DNA of 64,000 nucleotides from contig OZ007573.1 of NCBI GenBank assembly GCA_963931925.1, forward strand, positions 37,604,796-37,668,795. The letters run 5' to 3'. The DNA is from Onchidella celtica (Eukaryota > Mollusca > Gastropoda > Systellommatophora > Onchidiidae). Below are positions 1 through 11,300 of the stretch, piece by piece. Within the stretch, counting starts at the first letter, position 1. Each line of letters begins with the position of its first letter. Position numbers and translations under genes: made by a program. The notes beneath the pieces are model-generated. The model saw only the letters and a list, made by a program, of their open reading frames with translations, had not been told where the DNA came from and made no database searches.

Positions 1-682
1 GACGAAGAATTGAGCAAACTTCCCGGACGCAGCTTCGAAGCTGGCGGCAGCAGGCCAGTGGTTGATTGATAGGGCAGATGGCAATATACCGTCACTCTGG
101 CCTGGATATCGTGATACAGAGTATCCACCAGTATTGGTGTTCTTTGGTTTGGGTCTTTCACCCTAGTCAGTTGGGACTGCGAGGCTGTGGAGTAGCCTAC
201 AGGCAGCCGGTCAGGCAATATGACTGTCCGTCTGGCATCCTCCTGCACCTGGATACATTTCCAGTCGTCTTGACCCTGTCTTGCCACTTGGATAAGTTGT
301 GTCCAGGCGAGAGAGTGAGTCTGATGTTTGCGCAGCTCTTTCTCACTAAAAACAAATTCTTTGCGCCAGTCTTAACACTCACCTCGTCTTCTTTCATCTT
401 TGTCTCGTCTTCTTTCCTCTCAAAATTCCAACGGCGATGGGCGAGTGCGGTGGCAGCAGGTTTGGATAGTCTGGAAGCTGTTAGCATAGACCTACACGTT
501 GGTGGCTGTGGGCTATGGTCGCTTCATCGTCGATTGAAGTGGAGGCGTGGGGAGGCAGCACCCACAGTAGCTGAGCAGCCTTTTTTAAGGATAGCACTGC
601 TCACCTCAACTGAGGAAGGGGCTAGAAAAGGTGCCCTAAAGAAGGCCCACTTCACATCACCCTGACTGGTATACCGTGACCA
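1..682 (+). other. Probable 5' leader of the LINE
   Basis: This stretch precedes the LINE reading frame directly, with no convincing protein of its own. The two overlapping open frames on opposite strands have no recognisable motif. Its position and the lack of a sequence break at 683 suggest it is the LINE 5' untranslated region, but I could not find the 5' end or a target duplication. This is inference. Confidence 0.35.
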
Positions 683-3600
683 GTGGGGATCCCTTTTTGC
701 GGTCGAAACAAAAAGAAATTCAGCTTACTCAGGCTAGGAGCCTGGAATATACGCACACTACAGGACAACTCAAACAACCCGGAAAGACGCACTGCACTTA
801 TTGCCATTGAGCTCAGCAGGTACAACCTGGACATAGTGGCACTCAGTGAGACCAGACTCCCTGATAGTGGCCAACTCAAAGAGCTCAGTGGTGGATACAC
901 CTTCTTCTGGAAAGGCAAGGGTGCAGTCGAACCGAGACAGCATGGTGTTGGGTTTGCAATTAAAAATGACCTTGTCAGAAACTTGCAGTCCATGCCAATT
1001 GAAATAAATGACAGGCTAATGACACTCAGGATCCCAGTTGGGAAAAGCCAGTCAGCCACCCTCATTAGCGCATATGCGCCCACCATGACAAACCCAAATG
1101 AAGCCAAAGACAAGTTCTATTCTGATCTAGAATCTGTCATATGCTCTGTCCCGGCAGCTGATAAGCTGATTCTCTTGGGGGACTTCAATGCTAGGGTTGG
1201 CTCCGAAATCTCAGCGTGGCCAAATGTTTTTGGCCCTCATGGAGTTGGTTCATGCAATAACAATGGGTTGCGCTTACTTACTTTGTGCGCTGAATTTGGC
1301 CTGTTCATTACCAACACAAATTTTAGTCTCCCCGTGAGAAACAGAACGTCATGGATGCATCCCCGCTCAAAGCATTGGCATCTCATAGACTATGTCATTG
1401 TGAGGAAGACTGACAGAAAGGATGTCCTTGTAACAAAGGCGATGTGTGGTGCCGAGTGTGGAACTGACCACAGACTCATTGTTTGCAAGCTCAGACTAAC
1501 ATTGAGGCGCAATAGACGCCCTCAAGGGAAAGCGCCACCTAAACGCCTAAATGTTTCAAAACTCTGCTCAGCTGAGAAACAGAGCGAGCTCTCATCAGAA
1601 CTCTCCTCAAAATTGGATTGCGTGACTTTAGACCCTGAGAACATTGAACAGAGCTGGACTGACCTAAATACGACTGTACACTCTTGCGCCAGCAGCACAG
1701 TTGGTTTTTCTGTCCGCAAGCACCAGGACTGGTTCAATGATAATGATAATGAAATCAAAGTGCTCATCAAAGAAAAAAATAGTCTCATCCAAGCTCACTG
1801 CAGTGACCCCTCTTCCACAGCAAAAGCTGATGCACTGCGTGCATGTAAGGGTGTACTCCAGAAGAAGCTGAGGAAAATGAAAAATGACTGGCTTGAAGAG
1901 CGAGTAAGAGAAACTCAGAAATATGCCGACACAAACAACACTAGAAAGTTCTTTGAGAGCCTCCGAGCTGTGTTTGGACCATCCCGCTCTGGCACTACGC
2001 CACTTCTTGCGTCAGATGGTTCAACACGCATTGTTGAATGGAATGCCATAATTCAGCGTTGGGCAGAACATTTCGGAGGTGTGCTAAATCGGCCATCAAA
2101 TATAAATACTGAGTCCATTGACCGCCTCCCTCAGACTCCTATTAATGCAGCTCTTGCCAAGCCATTCACAGCAAATGAGACCCGAACTGCCACAAATCAG
2201 ATGTCCTTTAACAAATCACCAGGCGTGGATTCAATTCCTGCTGAGGTGTATGCCTTCGGTGGAGAAATGCTTATTGAAAGGTTGACCGAGTTGTTCAATC
2301 ATATGTTGAAAGCAGGGAAGCTGCCACAGGACTTCAAAGATGCTTCAATCATCCATCTGTACAAAAACAAAGGGGACAGCCAAGTCTGTGACAACCATCG
2401 GGGAATCTCTCTACTTTCAATTGCTGGCAAAATATTGGCAAGAATGCTTCTGAATCGCCTTCTTGATCACCTCTCGTCAAATGACTTGCTTCCCGAGAGC
2501 CAATGTGGCTTTCGTAAAGAGAGGGGAACGGCGGATATGATTTTTGCTGCCAGACAGATTCAGGAAAAATGCATGGAACAAAATAAAGCGCTGTATATCA
2601 CATTTGTTGACCTCACAAAAGCATTTGACACAGTGTGTCGTGAAGGCCTCTGGAAAATCTTGGTGAAGTTTGGGTGTCCACCCGAATTCATCACAATAGT
2701 GCGCCAGTTTCATGATGGCATGCAAGCTGCAGTCAAAAGCAACGGCAGTGTTTCAGAGCCCTTTGCTGTCACAAATGGGGTAAAACAGGGTTGTGTCTTA
2801 GCCCCAACTCTGTTCAGCATCATGTTCTCTGCAATGCTACAAGAAGCCTTTAGCTCTCCTCATCAAGGGGTAAGCATCAAGTACCGAACTGATGGCAGTC
2901 TATTCAACCTCAGGAGACTTCAGGCAAAAACCAAAACAAAAAGTACTCAAATCTGTGACCTACTATTTGCTGATGATTGTGCACTTCTGGCACACGATGA
3001 GGATAGCATGCAAAACTGTGTTGATAAGTTCTCTAGTGCCTGTGACAACTTTGGCCTCACAATAAGCACAAAGAAGACGGAAGTGCTCCATCAGCCTACT
3101 CCAGACGACAAGTATCCTGTGACCCCAAATATCAAAGTCCATGACAGTCTTCTGAAGGTGTCGGAGAACTTCACCTATCTTGGCAGTACACTGTCTTCCA
3201 CGGCTCGTGTTGATACTGAAATTCTCTCAAGAATCAGCAAAGCCAGCTCTGCATTTGGCAGGCTTCGAAAGAGAGTATGGGATGTTGCCGGCATTCGCAC
3301 AGACACTAAGCTGAAAGTGTACAATGCTGTGGTCCTTCCCACCCTGCTCTATGGGGCTGAAACCTGGACAGTGTACCAATCGCATGCCAGAAAGCTAAAT
3401 CACTTTCATCTGGCCTGCCTTAGAAAGATCCTAAGGATCAAATGGCAGGATAAAATTCCAGACACTGAGGTCCTCAATCGTGCCAAGGAATTGAGCATCT
3501 TCTGCCACCTGAAAAAAATTCAGCTACGTTGGGCAGGACATGTTGTCAGAATGCCCGACTCCAGACTCCCTAAGCAAATCTTCTTCTCTGAGCTCTCCAA

Positions 3601-3910
3601 TGGAACGAGGAATGTTGGGGCCCCAAAGAGACGTTGCAAAGACACTCTCAAGCAATCACTGAAGGCCTTTGCCATTGATGTGAGTGAGTGGGAAAAGCTC
3701 TCGCTTGATCGTGCAAATTGGAGGGCGGCCCTTACCAGAGGCAGCAAAGCATGGGAAGCTGACAGAGTCCAGCAGGCTATCAAAAAAAGAGAACGGCGCA
3801 AGAAAAGGCCCAGTGGTACTGAACCAACGGAGCACTCTTGTCATTTATGCGGAAGGGTCTGCAGGGCAAAAATAGGACTTATCAGTCACATGAGAAGCTA
3901 TAAGTCATGA
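683..3910 (+). CDS. Non-LTR retrotransposon polyprotein (APE endonuclease + reverse transcriptase + zinc finger)
   Basis: An uninterrupted 1075-residue LINE polyprotein, the enzyme for target-primed reverse transcription. The N-terminal apurinic-type endonuclease starts at LRLGAWNIRTL (residues 16-26, catalytic Asn22), followed by ALSETR (Glu56), LLGDFNARVG near 165, and GTDHR near 260. A helical linker leads into the reverse transcriptase: LYKNKGD, GISLLSIAGK, GFRKERGTAD, FVDLTKAFD, NGVKQGCVLAP and the catalytic FADD near residue 762. The C terminus ends in a C2H2-like finger with CHLC and SHMRSY, where the last zinc-binding His appears to be Tyr. Length and order match a full ORF2-type protein, so this may be a recently active copy. 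The ATG at 683 leaves only 15 residues before the endonuclease, so the true start could lie upstream. I do not assign the clade. Confidence 0.93.
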   Translation: MGIPFCGRNKKKFSLLRLGAWNIRTLQDNSNNPERRTALIAIELSRYNLDIVALSETRLPDSGQLKELSGGYTFFWKGKGAVEPRQHGVGFAIKNDLVRNLQSMPIEINDRLMTLRIPVGKSQSATLISAYAPTMTNPNEAKDKFYSDLESVICSVPAADKLILLGDFNARVGSEISAWPNVFGPHGVGSCNNNGLRLLTLCAEFGLFITNTNFSLPVRNRTSWMHPRSKHWHLIDYVIVRKTDRKDVLVTKAMCGAECGTDHRLIVCKLRLTLRRNRRPQGKAPPKRLNVSKLCSAEKQSELSSELSSKLDCVTLDPENIEQSWTDLNTTVHSCASSTVGFSVRKHQDWFNDNDNEIKVLIKEKNSLIQAHCSDPSSTAKADALRACKGVLQKKLRKMKNDWLEERVRETQKYADTNNTRKFFESLRAVFGPSRSGTTPLLASDGSTRIVEWNAIIQRWAEHFGGVLNRPSNINTESIDRLPQTPINAALAKPFTANETRTATNQMSFNKSPGVDSIPAEVYAFGGEMLIERLTELFNHMLKAGKLPQDFKDASIIHLYKNKGDSQVCDNHRGISLLSIAGKILARMLLNRLLDHLSSNDLLPESQCGFRKERGTADMIFAARQIQEKCMEQNKALYITFVDLTKAFDTVCREGLWKILVKFGCPPEFITIVRQFHDGMQAAVKSNGSVSEPFAVTNGVKQGCVLAPTLFSIMFSAMLQEAFSSPHQGVSIKYRTDGSLFNLRRLQAKTKTKSTQICDLLFADDCALLAHDEDSMQNCVDKFSSACDNFGLTISTKKTEVLHQPTPDDKYPVTPNIKVHDSLLKVSENFTYLGSTLSSTARVDTEILSRISKASSAFGRLRKRVWDVAGIRTDTKLKVYNAVVLPTLLYGAETWTVYQSHARKLNHFHLACLRKILRIKWQDKIPDTEVLNRAKELSIFCHLKKIQLRWAGHVVRMPDSRLPKQIFFSELSNGTRNVGAPKRRCKDTLKQSLKAFAIDVSEWEKLSLDRANWRAALTRGSKAWEADRVQQAIKKRERRKKRPSGTEPTEHSCHLCGRVCRAKIGLISHMRSYKS

Positions 3911-4266
3911 AAGAACAGTCTTTCCATTCTGTCCTCTGTGTCCTTTAGTTCTCTTTATTGTCCATGTGTTGAAATTCTCAACAATTTCTGTTCTTTATTC
4001 CTCTGGTGTTGTTAAGGTCATCATCATACCTGATGGACGAACTATTATTATAATAATAGATCTACATGTACTTACTTTTTTTTCATTAGCAAACACATGT
4101 CAAGTTTCACAGAAAAACAAAATAACATTTTCTTTTTCTTTGGTGAGAAAGGGAGGTGTTGTATTGAGTGTTTGACATAACATAGCTTTACAAGTAGTCT
4201 AAGTTAGATAACTCTGTTTATTACTGTCTGTTGTCGTTTCCTGAGTTATGTCTCTTTAGTAATTAA
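3911..4266 (+). other. LINE 3' UTR and tail, then AT-rich spacer
   Basis: Sequence after the LINE stop has no coding potential. A run of ATC and ATT trinucleotides around 4019-4060, just after a short conserved-looking GATGGACGAACTATTATT segment, looks like the 3' end of the element. The remaining ~200 bases up to the Helitron end at 4267 show nothing recognisable. Confidence 0.45.
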
Positions 4267-4527
4267 CTAGATGACCTACCGGGCATTGCCCGGAATAAAC
4301 AATTATGTGCTCCCCCCCCCCCCCCCTTTCTCTCTCTCTCTCATATAAACTACAGTCTTGCTTCAGAACTCATGCGCACCAGAACACTACGCACCAAACT
4401 CAACGCTTGATACGGTTACTTTTTATGACATGCACGGTACTATATATATTGCGAAACAAACATGCAAAAATACAGATGTTACATAGCAATAAACATTGTC
4501 ATTTTTTAAAAATACATGCTTGAAGTA

Positions 4528-4957
4528 AAATTGAAAATTGAAATTTATAGATTAAAAAATTTATCCATATCATCCCCCCTCCCCCACCATCAACAACAAA
4601 AATTTATTATCATTCATTATTAAATTATATATTGTTATTAATAAATATTCAAATATTATTTGAGTTGTGTGTTGTGAACTGATGTGAGTTGTGAACTGTT
4701 GTGAGTTGTGAACTGTTGTGAGTTGTGAACTGCGCCTAACAGGCAGCGTTACAATTTGCTTTGAGATAGAGAGAGTGAGCGAGAAAGGGAGAGAGAAAGA
4801 AGCAGTGCAGTGTGTTGAGCGCTTCGCAGGCAGCTCCATTCTGCTCTGTGGTTGACATGTTGTTTCTGTAATAAATAAGTTCTGTAAAGCGCTTAGAGCC
4901 TGTCAAACAGGGTTAGGCGCTATATAAATGCCATTTATTATTATTATTATTATTATT
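4528..4957 (+). mobile_element. SINE-like insertion inside Helitron copy 1
   Basis: Compared with Helitron copy 2, copy 1 has an extra 430 bases flanked by a 5-bp direct repeat AAGTA (4523-4527 and 4958-4962), which is absent as a pair from copy 2. The insert ends in GGCGCTATATAAATGCC followed by (TTA)n, resembling the shared 3' tail of many SINEs mobilised by L2/CR1-like LINEs. I did not find clear tRNA promoter boxes. It contains a 17-bp tandem repeat near 4661-4732. Confidence 0.65.
4661..4732. repeat. 17-bp tandem repeat
   Basis: About four copies of GTGAGTTGTGAACTGTT lie inside the SINE-like insert. The first copy is degenerate and the rest are nearly identical. Confidence 0.8.
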
Positions 4958-5096
4958 AAGTAAACAACTTTTAATTATAGCCATCATCTTCCTTATCTCA
5001 ATTGCCACCTTCCTACCCAAATTTAAGGCCTGAAGAGTGTATAGTTTGGTCAGTTAGTCATGCCAAAGGTTGCAAGTTACTGAAATATATAATAGA

Positions 5097-6418
5097 TAAA
5101 GTCTTAGGACGGGACTTGAGTAAACAATATGGCTGCCTCACGTTGTCCTGACTAAAACAAAATACTAAAACTTTCTAGTCAGCTGACCATAATATACATG
5201 AGGGAAGCTACTCCTAATTAGTCACACACCATGTCTATTATGTATAGTATACAAAGTTATGTCCCATATCATAACACTACAATACTAAGAACTGGCAAAT
5301 TTAAATGTCAACCGTTAATTTCCCACCGCAAGAGAATTCAACAATTCAAAATCAAAGCCCATCACAACTGCCATTACACACTCAAATTACATACAGTACT
5401 GTACTATGTAGGCTCCAAACTCATTTTTCAAAATAGAGATTCCTAAAAAGTTAGTTCATTGATCAAAGAGAACTTTTCATTCTGCACATTTTGGTACCAA
5501 ATTTATTACTAGCTAGTCCAAAACAAATTTTGAAAGTCAAAATATCCATTCTTTCACTGTTTAAATGAGTAGAACTTTCAATTCCAAGAAGTTTGATATT
5601 AAACTTTTGGCTCTAGCTTTATATTTACAGAAGTTATGCCACTCTGAAATTAAAGAAGTTATGAAATTTTTAATTTTCAGTCGTTACACTTACATGTCAT
5701 TTTGCCACGTGTCAGAAGCCATTTTCAGAGGGCTGTAATTCAAGAAACATCACAGGATGCTTGAACTTTGACAAAGTGAAAGTCTCTAACAAATAGCAAA
5801 CTCATTTTTTATGGGGAGAATTGAAACATTACAATTATAGTTTTTATCAGCACAAAAGTTCCTTCAGAGCAAAATTTGCACAATTTAAAAAGGGAGACAA
5901 AAAAATAAATAAAAGGGGGCAATTTTAAAAAAAATCATTAAAGAAATCAATGAATTTGCCTATAAAATAAGGGTAGAAACACGGTGACACAGACAGGGAC
6001 AGCCAGTAAAAATGTGACACTGACATGATACCAGTAGTCTATTACTGTATTAGTATTGATTTCATTTGTTCCTAAAGAAGATTCACTGATTCAGTTTTTC
6101 CAATTGTCGGTGTGAATGAATGAAGCTTAGTATTATTATACTGTATGTAAGGGTATAACTTTAATGCATGTCATGTGTTACAGTGTGTACCTGTGCCCAC
6201 TCCTTGGATTTCCCTTTATCTTCAAACTGAGAAGATGTGTGGGGGAGAGAAGTAAGACAGACAGAACTACTGAGACTGTATGAGTCTTCCAGTTAATTCT
6301 TTAGGCACTCCAAACTGATTTTTCAAAATGGCGATTACCAACAGCAAGCTATTTCATTGTGTACTGTATAGAATTTTTTATTCCACATATTTTGGCACCA
6401 AATTTACTACTAGTACTA
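5097..6418. other. AT-rich noncoding DNA
   Basis: No reading frame of interest on either strand. The segment from about 5407 to 5950 is a diverged copy of sequence near 6303-7550 (see the repeat entry). Otherwise I see nothing. Confidence 0.6.
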
Positions 6419-7550
6419 CAGTAGACAATGGTTAAACCGAAATCGGCGGGACCACGGATTTGTTTTTGATTTAGACTAGAGTTTTGGTTTACCGATAGGA
6501 GGCTTGAAAAACACCAGTTTCAAGAGTGGTAGACCAAATCACTATCGAAGAGGACAAATCAAGTAGCCTAAGTGCAAAAGCAAAAAAAAAAGACTCAACA
6601 CGTTCATTGCTGTATGTTTTTGACTGATAATGAGGATGGGCAATTGCTCAGCCTAGGGACACACGGAGAATATGCAGGTGACTGTGGACTAACACTCAGA
6701 GTAGAGAGACATGAATGTGGACGGACAGTACAGAACCGCTGTCCTGCTGACCTCGTTACCGTTACCGACGTTGCCAAACATGGTGTCATGAACTATGTTG
6801 TCCGTGGTCACTAGTACACCATGTTGTCTCTCCGATGTCATACATTTTACACGAAAGGTCACCGCGATGCGCCAAAAGTCTTGTCTACTGCCATCTGATT
6901 TTGGACCCGTGAGATTATAGGCCTCCCTCCCTCTCCCCTAGCCCTGTAGTGCTGCCGCCCCCGTGTAGGCCTGAAAGATCATTCAGAGCAAAGCATGCTC
7001 TGCTCGCTTTTAAAAAAAATTATTTTTGAGGGGGGAGGGGTGGAGGGATGGTACAGTAACTTGACTTGGCCTATATGGCAAATCACAGTGGACTGGCCAC
7101 TGAATCCAGCAATTTTCTTTTCGGTTTAACAATAGGGCTATTTCGGTTTAGAGCTAGTTTGTTAACAAAGGTAAAGAGGTAAAAATTCGGGGACTCGTGT
7201 TTTCTTTTGGTTTAGCCATTTTCAGTTTAACTTTTTTCCACTGTCTTCAAAACTAGAGAAGTTGTGCAATTTTTAATTTTCAATAATTAAACCTCATTGT
7301 GAGATTTGCCAGAAAATATTTTCGGAGAGCTGAAAGACACATCATAAGACACTCACACTTTGATAAAACAGTCTCTAAACGGTATCACAAATAACAAACT
7401 CAATTTTTAAGGTTTTACATAACAAATACAGTTTTTATTAAAATTAGCATAAAGGTTACCTTGGACCAAATATTGCAAAATTTATAAGAAGACAAAAAAG
7501 TGAGATCTTGGCATTTCAAAAAAAATCACCAAAAAAAAAAAAAAAAAAAA
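5407..7550. repeat. Diverged direct duplication, second copy split by a TIR element
   Basis: The stretch beginning CTCCAAACTCATTTTTCAAAA near 5412 recurs as CTCCAAACTGATTTTTCAAAA near 6307. Further blocks match in order: AATTTTTAATTTTCA at ~5665 and ~7270, a TCTCTAA..AACAAACTCA-type block at ~5785 and ~7370, and an A-rich end at ~5925 and ~7520. The copies are clearly diverged, so the duplication is old. The second copy is interrupted by the element at 6419-7243. Confidence 0.6.
6419..7243. mobile_element. TIR element (MITE) of Tc1/pogo-like type
   Basis: The left end CAGTAGACAATGGTTAAACC and the reverse complement of the right end (CAGTGGAAAAAAGTTAAACT) form imperfect terminal inverted repeats of about 25 bases. 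The left end is preceded by TA (6417-6418); the right flank is TC, so a TA duplication is only half preserved. Extra GGTTTA-type motifs lie near both ends (about 6430, 6490, 7120, 7145, 7205). The interruption of the older duplication described above supports an insertion. No transposase is encoded. Confidence 0.6.
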
Positions 7551-8365
7551 TTTGAATACAAAGATAAAAAAGACCACTCAAATTAATGGGAATTAAAAAA
7601 ATCTATTCCGATAACAGGATATGAAGTGCTTTAAACATTCAGTCATTCATACACCTTGTTAAATACATTAATTAATTTGAATATCATCATTTAGACGCAA
7701 ATCCCGAGAAGCAAAGATCTAAAATGAGGCGGCAAGCCATTGACCAAATGGAACGAATGAGATACAATGAAAAGGTGAAAGTGAGGAATGCTAAGAGCAG
7801 GTAATCTCATTTAACAGCTATTTACAAAGCCTGTCACCAATACATTGCTGAATACAGCACACACTCAGTTTTACTATGAAAAGTCCAAAAGAGGTGCCTA
7901 TGACTTATCAAGAAACTTATATAAATCTATTTTACCTAACACACATTCTTGGAATCCACATGCAGCGTGATTAAGATTTTACACTGGTTGCGTAAACATG
8001 GAAAAGTTATTTTAAAAAATACTGTGTTTGCAATTTTCAGTTTTCTATCATACTGAATGCATTGCGATGTGATTGGTTTATTCAGTTTAAAAATAAATTT
8101 TTGTAGAATGGTGTATCTGTCCAAACCACGTTTTTACATCAAACTGCATTTGTACATGTACTGTACTGGTTTTTCTATTAGCTGAAATATTTCTTTCTTG
8201 CATCAGACACAGTGAAACTGATAGGCAAGGGATCTTCCCCCTCCAAAAAGACACAAACCCTTTTTTGTTTTTTCCCCCAACATCTAGAGCAAACAAGAAG
8301 CAGCAACAACAACTGAACCAGACTGTGCAGATGTCCACCCTGACAAGACAGTCACTGAGTCAGTA

Positions 8366-11300
8366 GGGGAGGGTGGGGAGGATTAGCCCATGGGGAGGAT
8401 TAGCCCACCCACTCTACAGCCAAAACTACAGGCTCAGTGCAACTTGGCAAATAAGAAAAAAACTGACAAATGCCATTTCCTTTTCAGGAGAGTTCTGTCT
8501 ATCCTACTATTTTCAAAAGTAAACATCCTGGCACAGAATTTTGTTTTTGCGTACAAAAAGCTACTTTTGACAACGTACATCGAATATATTTTCAACAAGA
8601 CCCCTGACAAAGAACTTTGGTAAGTAGTTGTATTGTGTACGTAGGTCATTTGCCCATGCCTTCCATCAAAAATGTTAGTGGGGAGCATTGGCCCAGTAGT
8701 GGGCGAATCCTCCCCACTTGCAATGCATGGTTTCTCTTCAGTGGGGAGAACTCACCCAGTCTTATTTTTTGCCTTTTTCGCAGCTGAACAGGCAGATTCA
8801 AGCATGTAGAATATGAGACATGATTCTATAACAGTATAACTATAAGGCAAGTCCAAGCAAGATAATAAAAGTTTTGTCCATGTTGTTTTCAAATTATTTA
8901 TGTTAAAAAATCTAGCAAAATAATTTTTGAAATCGACTCATTTTGTTTATTTTTCTCCATGTTTTTCAGGAAAGATGCCTCGCGTATACAAGCGCAAGCA
9001 CCCAGACCATGGAAGGGTTCCCCCCGAAGTAATGCAGCTTGCAGTCAATGAGTTTAACGCCGGAGAATCTCTACGGGCAGTTGCCAAAAGGCATGGTATT
9101 GCACGAGGCACCCTTCGCAGCAACGTGAAGAAAGCAGAGCAAGGTTTGCCACTGCATCCCAACTATGGTCATGCAAAAGTGTTTACCCAGGAGAAGGAGG
9201 ATATGATTGCGGACTACTTGATTAAGTCTTCAAATATGTTTCATGGCCTCACAACAAGAGCAATGAGGTCGCTTGTCTACGACTTGGCAAAAGCTAACAT
9301 GATGGCGTACCCTGCAACATGGGACAAAGGAGAGTTGGCCGGAAAAGAGTGGTATCTCGGCTTCATGAGACGGCATGCAGAGAAACTGACACTGAGACAG
9401 CCAGAGGCAACCTCTTTGGCACGTGCCACTGCATTTAATCCATTCACAGTTGGCACTTTCTTCAACCTCCTAGAACAATCTTATGAAGAACTGGCTGTGA
9501 GTGGTGCACAAATTTTCAATTTGGACGAAACGGGAATTACAACGGTGCACAAGGTACCAAAGGTCATTGCCCCGAAGGGTGTTAAGCAAGTAGGCCAGGT
9601 CACATCCGGAGAGAGAGGCGAGCTAGTGACAATGTGTTGTGTCGTCTCGGCATCGGGCCAGAGCATCCCACCAGTGTTCGTGTTCCCTCATAAGAACTTG
9701 AAAAATGTTATGATGAATGGTGCCCCTGAAGGGTCTTTAGGACTCGTGCACCAATCCGGATGGATGACAAAAGAGAACTTCCCACGGGTGTTGAACCATA
9801 TAATAAAGCACACTCGGCCATCTGAGGACCACCCCATCATCATCACGATGGTCAACCATGAGAGTCACATCTCATATGAGGCTCTGGAGCTTGCAAAAGC
9901 AAACCACATACGTGTTGTCACCTTGCCGCCCCACACATCGAACAAGACTCAGCCATTGGACCGGAGCGTTTTTGGCCCAATGAAAGCTGCCTTCAGCAGA
10001 CATGCTGATTCATGGATGCTAAAGAATCTATCAACTGGCGGAGCTTGGAGGAGATGCGTTTGTGAAAGCAGCCACTCCTGCAAACATCACTGCAGGTTTT
10101 CGTGTGTCAGGGACATGGCCACTGAACAAAGATGCCTTTGACACGGAGGAGTACTTACCATCCGTGGTCACAGGCAGGCCACCACCACCAGCACCACAGG
10201 AAACCACCATGCCAGAAGAAACACCAGGAACATCAACATCAAATGACCCTTCATTGGAATCGGAACTTTCCAACCCAGCTGAGCCTGCATCTACTAATGA
10301 CGCCGGTCCCTCAAACAGACCAGGACCCTCTACCGTCTTTGCTGTGACCCCGGAAGGAATCCGTGCATATCCAAAGGCACCAGCTCGAAAGGAAAGCGCA
10401 CGGGGGCGTAAAAGGGGGAAATCCATGATTGCCACATCGACGCCAGAAATGAACGCCTGCGAGAGGATGCAGAGAAGAAAGCTTCGAAGTCTAAAAAAGC
10501 ACCACAGAAGCGCTTGTTTGATTCAATGGCTGCTGAAGATGATGCAGCATCAGACATAAGCCTTACAGACATCATTGAGCGTGATAGTGAATTGATGAAT
10601 GAAGAGATGAATGAGGATGATGTTGATGAAGAGGAAGAACTGAAGCTTGGTGATGTGGTTGAAAAAGTGAGAATGGATGAGTATGTTGTTTGTGAATATG
10701 GTAAGAAAACACACAAATTTTATTATGTTGGCCGTGTTGTCAAAGAGGTTGATGATGACGGTGACATTGAAGTTGATTTCCTCCGCCGCAGGGGTTACTA
10801 TTTCATCAAACCAGTCATTCAAGATGTAAGCTCTGTACATATGTCATCTGTCAAAGCAACTTTGCCTGCCCCTACAGCTCGAGGCACCACTGCCAAAACA
10901 AAGGGAGAACTTGTTTTTTCTGTTCTTTTCGGAAATATTGACCTCCGTTAGGGAGTTCATGTCATTCCAATGTTTGAAATATGACCCATCCTGTATCTTA
11001 GCTTTTTATGTACAGGTAATGAATATTGTGAGTGAACACAATGTCCGATGTTGTCATTTCTTCAATGTTTCTGTATGCACCTGTATAGAATGCAATTACT
11101 CTATTATTATTAGTTTGAGTCTATTTGTTTGGTATGATAATAATACTTAGTAAACGGATGTCTCCAATTTTAATTTGATCCAGTTTTGCTCAAAGTTTGA
11201 AACTCTTTTGTCTATGCTCAGATGAAGTAATTTATTGGAAATGTTCCTAAATTACAGGCCAAAAAGGTTAATATTTTATGAACTAAACTAACGTGTAAAC

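Larger units (their letters stand above)
4267..5096 (-). mobile_element. Non-autonomous Helitron, copy 1
   Basis: On the minus strand the element begins with TC (5096-5095) and ends with CTAG (4270-4267). It sits between A and T, as Helitrons do. Just inside the CTAG end is a GC-rich hairpin (CCGGGCATTGCCCGG on the plus strand), also typical. A second copy at 21166-21563 shares both ends and about 100 bases of interior. No Rep/helicase is encoded. It is longer than copy 2 because a 430-bp SINE-like sequence is inserted inside it. Confidence 0.75.

Noticed and set aside
66-665. 199-codon open frame upstream of the LINE
   Set aside because: No motif, odd composition, and overlapped by an antisense frame of similar quality; most likely LINE leader.
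4305-4345. Poly-C and CT-rich tract as a retroelement polypyrimidine signal
   Set aside because: Lies inside the Helitron and is also present in shorter form in copy 2; a plain microsatellite.
6572-6814. 80-codon open frame inside the MITE
   Set aside because: Overlaps an equally long antisense frame, no motif, and lies within a non-autonomous element.
10031-10435. 134-codon minus-strand open frame
   Set aside because: Antisense shadow of the Pro/Ser-rich tail of the pogo transposase.
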